Assembly: GCF_030657435.1 (NCBI RefSeq) | Contig: NZ_JAUTWS010000002.1 | Location: forward strand, 186,001 to 250,000 | Direction: 5' to 3' | Length of the DNA: 64,000 nucleotides | From: Paracraurococcus lichenis | GTDB lineage: Bacteria > Pseudomonadota > Alphaproteobacteria > Acetobacterales > Acetobacteraceae | Part shown: positions 59,482 to 64,000 of the stretch, piece after piece | How the letters are laid out: every line of letters begins with the position of its first letter | Position numbering within the stretch: position 1 is the stretch's first letter | Program-made: the position numbers and the translations under genes | The notes under the pieces: model-generated | Databases searched by the model: none | Seen by the model: the letters and a program-made list of their open reading frames with translations, nothing else | Told to the model about the DNA's origin: nothing

Positions 59482-60477
59482 ATGACGGTGGCAATGAGCG
59501 TTCCGGGCCTTTCCGTGGATGCCTGCGTCACGGAGAGCCTGCTGGCCGCGCTGTCGGCGAGCGGCCAGGCCGTGGCGCTCTATGACGAGGCCGATCGCCT
59601 GCGCTATGCCAACGACGCCTACCGGCAGATCTTCCTGGGCGGCAGGACCGGCGAGGTCACCTTCGCGGAACTGCTCCGCCACGGCGCGGCGCATGGCCTC
59701 GGGACGCAGATCCGGGGCGATGTCGAGGCGCTGATCGCCAGGACCTATGAGCGACGCCGGACATCGCCGCGCAAGGCCTTCGAGACCGACCTCATCGACG
59801 GACGCTGGCTCTGGATGGAGGAGGTCAGCCTGCCGAATGGCTGGGTGCTGACCGTGGGCTCGGACATCACCTCGCTCAAGCTGAGCGAGCGGACGCTGCG
59901 GCGGGCGCATGACGAGGCGCTCGCCGCTGCGCTGACCGATGCGCTGACCGGCCTGCCGAACCGCCGCCACATCCTGGCGCTGCTGGACGAGGCCCTGGCC
60001 GAGGCCGGCCGCGACGCCGCGCCGCTCTGCCTCGCGCTGCTGGACCTGGACCGGTTCAAGGGCATCAACGACGCGCATGGCCATGAGGGAGGCGACGCCG
60101 TCCTCCGGCATTTCGGCAGGACCTGCCGGGAGAGGCTGCGGCGCGGCGACCATCTCGGCCGCCTCGGCGGGGAGGAGTTCCTGGCGCTCATCCCGCATGC
60201 GGGCCTGCGCGATGCCTTCGGCGCGGTCACGCGCTTCCGGGAGGGCTTCCCCGCCGTCGAACTCGCCGCCGGCGAGACTCCCCTGCGCTACACCTTCAGC
60301 GTCGGCCTCGCCGAGGCCGCCCCGGGCGAGGACGGCGCCTCGGTCCTGCAGCGGGCGGACCGGGCCCTCTATGCGGCGAAGGCCGCCGGGCGGGACTGCG
60401 TCAGGATCGGGCTGCGGCCGGCGGACCGGCAGCGCTGCCTCGGCGACTGGCCCGACCTCGCGGCGCTGGCGGCGTGA
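59482..60477 (+). CDS. PAS-GGDEF diguanylate cyclase
   Basis: The 331-residue cytoplasmic enzyme makes cyclic di-GMP from two GTP. An N-terminal PAS-like domain (about residues 25-130, LYDEADRLRYANDAYRQIF) leads through a short linker helix to the GGDEF domain: LTDALTGLPNRRH, LLDLDRFKGINDAHGHEGGD and the intact active site GGEEF at 229-233. Arg220-x-x-Asp223 five residues before it is a product-inhibition I-site. No membrane helices. I use ATG 59482; ATG 59422 is in frame and possible, but would add 20 residues of low-complexity sequence. Confidence 0.9.
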   Translation: MTVAMSVPGLSVDACVTESLLAALSASGQAVALYDEADRLRYANDAYRQIFLGGRTGEVTFAELLRHGAAHGLGTQIRGDVEALIARTYERRRTSPRKAFETDLIDGRWLWMEEVSLPNGWVLTVGSDITSLKLSERTLRRAHDEALAAALTDALTGLPNRRHILALLDEALAEAGRDAAPLCLALLDLDRFKGINDAHGHEGGDAVLRHFGRTCRERLRRGDHLGRLGGEEFLALIPHAGLRDAFGAVTRFREGFPAVELAAGETPLRYTFSVGLAEAAPGEDGASVLQRADRALYAAKAAGRDCVRIGLRPADRQRCLGDWPDLAALAA

Positions 60478-60519
60478 GGACGGGGCACCGAACCGCCTGA
60501 TCCCTCCGGGGGCGGCCGG

Positions 60520-61278
60520 TCAGCGGACCGTCGCGGGCGCATGCCGCGGCAGGGCGGACTGCCGCGCCCTGACCTGCGCGTCGATCCTCCGCCAGTGATA
60601 GAGGATGATCGAGACGCCCGTCGCCAGCGGGATCGCCCACATCAGCGGATTCAGCGCCAGTTCCGGGATGACGCGGACGGAGCCGAAGGCCATGAAGGCG
60701 GTGTAGACCGAGATGCCGGCGCCGACGAGCGCCTTCAGGTGCTCCTTCAGCCAGTCCATCGGCCCGGGATTCGGCTTGTAGAGGAACCAGAGATTGGTCG
60801 CGCCCGTCGCAATGCCGACGAAGGCGATGCCGATCATCAGGGGCTGGTCGATCAGCAGGCCCTGCAGGGCGCAGTTCAGCGCCGCCAGCATCACCAGCGG
60901 CTGCAGCAGCAGGTTGCGCCACTCCCGCGACTTCTCCCGCCGCCTGCCGTTCCGCACCACCAGCCAGCCATGCCAGGCGAGGTTGATGGTGAGGATGCCG
61001 GTATGCAGCATCATCCAGCCGAAGATGCCGCGGATGAAACCGGCATCGAACCGGCCGACCAGATGCGGGTGCGTCGCCATCGGGTCGATCAGCGTGAAGA
61101 CGCTCATGCACACCGCGAGCGAGCCGGTGACGAGCATGGCGACCGTGAAGACCCGGCCCCATCGCCGGTGCGTCTCGCCGCCCTTCCGTCCCAGGATCGG
61201 CACCCAGACCGTGATCGCGCCGGCCGTGCCCGTGGCGATATGGGCGGCGATCAGGATTTCGAAGAGGAGGTACTCCAT
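60520..61278 (-). CDS. DUF2306-like integral membrane protein
   Basis: The 252-residue protein has six or seven hydrophobic helices. The N-terminal half carries HIATGTAGAITVWVPILGRK and GGETHRRWGRVFTVAMLVTG, a pattern of DUF2306-type membrane proteins in which His and Arg lie at the ends of helices. Function unknown; a redox or small-molecule role has not been shown. It converges on the cyclase gene (42-bp gap) and is divergent from the P450 over 89 bp. Confidence 0.75.
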   Translation of the reverse strand: MEYLLFEILIAAHIATGTAGAITVWVPILGRKGGETHRRWGRVFTVAMLVTGSLAVCMSVFTLIDPMATHPHLVGRFDAGFIRGIFGWMMLHTGILTINLAWHGWLVVRNGRRREKSREWRNLLLQPLVMLAALNCALQGLLIDQPLMIGIAFVGIATGATNLWFLYKPNPGPMDWLKEHLKALVGAGISVYTAFMAFGSVRVIPELALNPLMWAIPLATGVSIILYHWRRIDAQVRARQSALPRHAPATVR

Positions 61279-61367
61279 GGCGGCCCGTCCCGGCGTTGCC
61301 TGACAATGCCACCTGACATAGGCTGGTGTAAAGAAAACGGAACGCATCCCAGGAGCGCCCGGCCCCG

Positions 61368-62726
61368 GTGTATATCCCTCCGCGCCCCCATTCCCGCTCC
61401 GCCCTGATCGCCCTGCTGCGCGTGGCGCTGCGCGGCGACGGCAACCTGCTGGCCCTGCTGCCGGCGGCCGCCTACCGGATGGAGATCGGGCCGCTCGGCT
61501 GGTCGCGGCGGCAGACGCTGATCGTCAACCGGCCCGACCTTGTGAAGCAGGTGCTGCTGGACCCGGAGGGGATCTTCCCGAAGTCGGACCTGATGGTGAA
61601 CGCGCTGGAGCCGCTGATCGGCGACAGCATTTTTGTGAGCTCGGGCGAGACCTGGCGGCGGCAGCGGGCGATGATCGACCCGTCGCTGACCTTGATGCGG
61701 GTCAACCGTGCCTTCCCCGACATGGAGGCGGGCTGCGCCGCGGCCGAGGCGACGCTCGGCGAACGTGCCGGGAGCGGCGAGTCCTTCTCGCTGGACCTCA
61801 CGATGTCGGCCCTGACCGCCGACATCATCTGCCGGACGGTGTTCTCGACCGGGCTCGAACACAAGGCGGCGCACGACGTCTTCGACGCCTTCACCGTCTT
61901 CGAGCGCAGCGTGGCACAGGTGGAAATCCGCCGGCTGATCATGGACAAGGCCTGGACCCGCATCCCGCAGAAGGCGGACGTGCTGGAGGCCTGCCGGCTG
62001 ATCCGCGGCCATCTCGGCGCGCTGCTCGACGGTCACCTCGCCGCCGGCGCGCGCTTCGACGACATCGCCTCCAAGGTCATCGAGGCACGCGACGGCGAGG
62101 GCCATGCCTTCACGCGGGAAGAGCTGATCGACCAGCTCGGCGTGCTCTTCCTCGCGGGCCACGAGACCAGCGCCAGCGCGCTCACCTGGGTCTTCTATAT
62201 CCTGGCGACGCAGCCCGCCATCGTCGCCCGCCTGCGCGCCGAGGTGGAGGCGGTGACCGGCGGCGGCCCAGTGGAGTTCGAGCACACCAAGCGCCTGGTC
62301 TTCGTCCGCAACATCTTCCGCGAGACGCTCAGGCTCTACCCGCCCATCACCTTCCTGCCGCGCATCGCCAACGAAGCCACGGAACTGGGCGGCACGAAGG
62401 TGCGCCGCGGCGCGCTGATCATGGTCGCGCCCTGGGTGCTGCATCGCCACCGCCGCTACTGGCAGGACCCGGACGTCTTCGACCCCGACCGCTTCCTGCC
62501 CGAGCGCGAGACGGCGCAGGTGCCGGGCGCCTATATTCCCTTCGGCATCGGCCCCCGCATCTGCGCCGGTGCCGCCTTCGCCACCATCGAGGCGGTGCTG
62601 CTGGTCGCCCGGCTCTTCCGCGAATTCGACTTCCAGGTCGAGGCGCCGGAGCGGGTGCAGCCCGCGGCGCGGCTGACCACGCGGCCGGTGGAGCAGGTGA
62701 CCTGCCGGGTGAGGCGGGCGCGGTGA
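61368..62726 (+). CDS. Cytochrome P450
   Basis: The 452-residue P450 has the I-helix oxygen-binding motif LAGHETSASAL, the ExxR pair in RETLRLYPP, the PERF-like FDPDRFLPER and the heme loop FGIGPRICAG with proximal Cys399. It has no fused reductase and no obvious membrane anchor, so it needs separate electron donors that are not in the window. It resembles P450s acting on fatty acids or terpenoids, but the substrate is unknown. The start is GTG 61368 with AGGAGC 11 bases upstream. Its stop overlaps the ATP-grasp start by 4 bp. Confidence 0.92.
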   Translation: MYIPPRPHSRSALIALLRVALRGDGNLLALLPAAAYRMEIGPLGWSRRQTLIVNRPDLVKQVLLDPEGIFPKSDLMVNALEPLIGDSIFVSSGETWRRQRAMIDPSLTLMRVNRAFPDMEAGCAAAEATLGERAGSGESFSLDLTMSALTADIICRTVFSTGLEHKAAHDVFDAFTVFERSVAQVEIRRLIMDKAWTRIPQKADVLEACRLIRGHLGALLDGHLAAGARFDDIASKVIEARDGEGHAFTREELIDQLGVLFLAGHETSASALTWVFYILATQPAIVARLRAEVEAVTGGGPVEFEHTKRLVFVRNIFRETLRLYPPITFLPRIANEATELGGTKVRRGALIMVAPWVLHRHRRYWQDPDVFDPDRFLPERETAQVPGAYIPFGIGPRICAGAAFATIEAVLLVARLFREFDFQVEAPERVQPAARLTTRPVEQVTCRVRRAR

Positions 62727-63883
62727 CGGACACGGTCCTCCTCACGCTCGGGCGGCTGCCCAAGGCGCTCGACCTCGCCCGCAGTTTTTCCCGCGCTGGC
62801 TGGCGCGTGGTCGTCGCGGAGCCGCACCGGCGGACGCTGACCGGCATTTCCGGCAGCGTCGCGCGCAGCCTGCAGGTCACGGCGCCGGCCGAGGACCCCG
62901 ACCGCTACCTTGGCGACCTCGCGCGCATCGTCCGCGAGGAAGGCGTCTCGCTGGTCGTGCCGGTCTCGGAGGAGGCGCTGCATGTCGCCTTCCTCCGCCC
63001 GCTGCTGCCGGCCGGCGTGCGGCTGCTCGCCATGCCGCCCGAGACCATGCTGCGGCTGCACGACAAGCACGGCTTCGTGCGGCAGGCCGAGGCGGCGGGG
63101 CTGACGGTGCCGGAGACCTGGGCGCTGGACGATCCGCGGGCGCGGGCGCTGGCCGAGGCGGCGGATGTCGTCGTCAAGCCCATCCATGCCTGCTCCGGCC
63201 GCGGCGTCCGGCGGCTGCCCGCCGGCGCGCCGCTGCCGCCGCCCGAGCCGGCGATCGTCCAGCGCCTGATCCGCGGCACGGAGCACAGCACCTGCACGCT
63301 CGCGCACCAGGGCCGGGTGCAGGGCACCGCCATCTATCGTGGCACGCTGATGTCGGGCAGCGTCGCGGTCGGCTTCGAGCGGGTGGAGAACCCGGCGATC
63401 GAGGCCTGGGTCGCGCCCTTCGTCGCCGCCACGCGCTGGACCGGCTTCATCGCCTTCGACCTGATGCTCGACGCCGCCGGCACGCCCTGGGGCCTCGAGT
63501 GCAATCCGCGCACGACGAGCGGCCTGCATTTCTTCGCCGAGGACGACCTCGCCCGCGCCGTGCTCGACTCCGCGCATTCCCTGCGCTTCCGGCCGGAGCG
63601 GCGGCTGCAGCAGTTCTGGTCCTGCCTGACGGAGACGCAGCACAGCTTCGGCGACTGGCCGCGCTTCCGCGCCAACCTCCGGCACCTGCTGGGCACGCGC
63701 GACGTGACCTGGCAGGGCAGGGACCCGCTGCCGCTGCTGACCATGCCCTGGACCGCCTGGCCGATCATCGCCGAGGCGAACCGCCGCGGCGTCCCCTTCG
63801 GCGAGGTGGCGACGCTCGATGTCGGCTGGAGCGAGCCGCCCGCCGTCACCGCCGGGCCCGCGGCACCCTCACGGGCAGCATGA
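62723..63883 (+). CDS. ATP-grasp family ligase-like protein
   Basis: The 386-residue protein has an N-terminal nucleotide-fold domain (VLLTLGRLPKALDLARSFSR), a segment LVVPVSEEALHVAF and an ATP-grasp core: LHDKHGFVRQAEAAGLTVPE, VVKPIHACSGRGVRRL, then FIAFDLMLDAAGTPWGLECN and PRTTSGLHFF with the metal-binding Glu-Cys-Asn-Pro-Arg. ATP-grasp enzymes form amide, ester or thioester bonds through acyl phosphates. The GTG start overlaps the P450 stop, so the pair is coupled. The 3' end overlaps the convergent gene by 38 bp. The substrate is unknown. Confidence 0.85.
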   Translation: MTDTVLLTLGRLPKALDLARSFSRAGWRVVVAEPHRRTLTGISGSVARSLQVTAPAEDPDRYLGDLARIVREEGVSLVVPVSEEALHVAFLRPLLPAGVRLLAMPPETMLRLHDKHGFVRQAEAAGLTVPETWALDDPRARALAEAADVVVKPIHACSGRGVRRLPAGAPLPPPEPAIVQRLIRGTEHSTCTLAHQGRVQGTAIYRGTLMSGSVAVGFERVENPAIEAWVAPFVAATRWTGFIAFDLMLDAAGTPWGLECNPRTTSGLHFFAEDDLARAVLDSAHSLRFRPERRLQQFWSCLTETQHSFGDWPRFRANLRHLLGTRDVTWQGRDPLPLLTMPWTAWPIIAEANRRGVPFGEVATLDVGWSEPPAVTAGPAAPSRAA

Positions 63884-64000
63884 CCTGCACCGGCAGGGCG
63901 GCGAAGCGGTCGAGCGCCAGGCTCTCATGCACCGCCGTCGCCTCCTGCCCCAGCAGGCGGGTGTGGATCTCGGAGCGGGTGTAGAAGGGCGCGTCCTCCA
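63846..64000 (-). CDS. C-terminal end of a carotenoid 1,2-hydratase (CrtC)-like protein, cut by the window edge
   Basis: Only the last 50 codons lie in the window. They read DAPFYTRSEIHTRLLGQEAT and HESLALDRFAALPVQ followed by VMLPVRVPRARR, which I recognise as the kind of C-terminus found in hydroxyneurosporene synthase/CrtC proteins (ARS-x-x-x-TRLxGE and LDRFxxxxVQxMLPxRMPR). CrtC adds water to the end of acyclic carotenoids in purple and aerobic phototrophic bacteria. Identification rests on memory of that motif. The gene runs off the right edge and overlaps the ATP-grasp gene by 38 bp. Confidence 0.5.
   Translation of the reverse strand, partial: EDAPFYTRSEIHTRLLGQEATAVHESLALDRFAALPVQVMLPVRVPRARR

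Noticed and set aside
1-64000. Search for CRISPR arrays, tRNA or rRNA genes and defence systems
   Set aside because: No evenly spaced direct repeats, no tRNA-like cloverleaf and no Cas, restriction, toxin-antitoxin or phage genes were recognised by eye.

Overview
The window is a chromosomal stretch of a very GC-rich alphaproteobacterium, most likely an Acetobacteraceae member close to Roseomonas. This is inferred from the strong G/C third-position bias, the many periplasmic binding proteins (TRAP DctP and TAXI, Bug/TctC, Liv-type, peptide-type), an alphaproteobacterial S21, a COQ9 gene, a homospermidine synthase and a partial gene resembling carotenoid 1,2-hydratase at the right edge. No rRNA, tRNA, CRISPR array, prophage or complete insertion sequence was recognised. 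No DNA-binding transcription regulator was recognised in 64 kb.

Layout. 1-721: AT-rich edge and a solitary transposase-like gene. 869-8127: six tightly overlapping genes, TRAP dctPQM, hyuA, hyuB and a MaoC hydratase. 8124-9612 (minus): a Bug receptor and a small alpha/beta-barrel protein. 9685-15483: a catabolic cluster of ThDP enzyme, 3-hydroxyacyl-CoA dehydrogenase-like protein, SDR, zinc alcohol dehydrogenase and aminotransferase. 15489-16911: a carboxymuconolactone decarboxylase-like gene and a TauD-type dioxygenase. 16954-21442 (minus): polyamine genes (agmatinase, ornithine-decarboxylase-type enzyme, homospermidine synthase) with a structured leader before the decarboxylase. 21523-30722: small catabolic gene sets (GSTs, Asp/Glu racemase, CoA transferase, MFS, enolase-superfamily enzyme, class V aminotransferase, metallo-beta-lactamase fold hydrolase).

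30935-36202 is more housekeeping: rpsU, def, COQ9, an AsmA-like protein and a LOV hybrid histidine kinase. 36218-39657 (minus): a flavin monooxygenase, GST, 2-hydroxyacid dehydrogenase and lipoprotein. 39721-44373 (minus): a complete Liv-type ABC importer. 44474-49480: pdxY, secreted and lipoproteins, an AapJ-like receptor, an AEC transporter and an LLM oxidoreductase. 49481-49744 is a cluster of nested palindromes. 49745-53835: a TAXI receptor, a fused TRAP permease and a second AapJ-like receptor. 53836-54185 is compositionally odd and has no convincing gene. 54186-59333: a PepSY protein and three orphan ABC receptors. 59482-64000: a diguanylate cyclase, a DUF2306-like membrane protein, a P450, an ATP-grasp protein and the edge gene.

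Together the genes describe a nutritionally versatile heterotroph that imports small organic and amino acids through many high-affinity receptors and processes them with compact, translationally coupled enzyme sets. The least explained features are the polyamine leader with its possible 16-residue uORF, the nested palindromes at 49.5 kb, and a hairpin repeat that begins at the first base after two unrelated stop codons.
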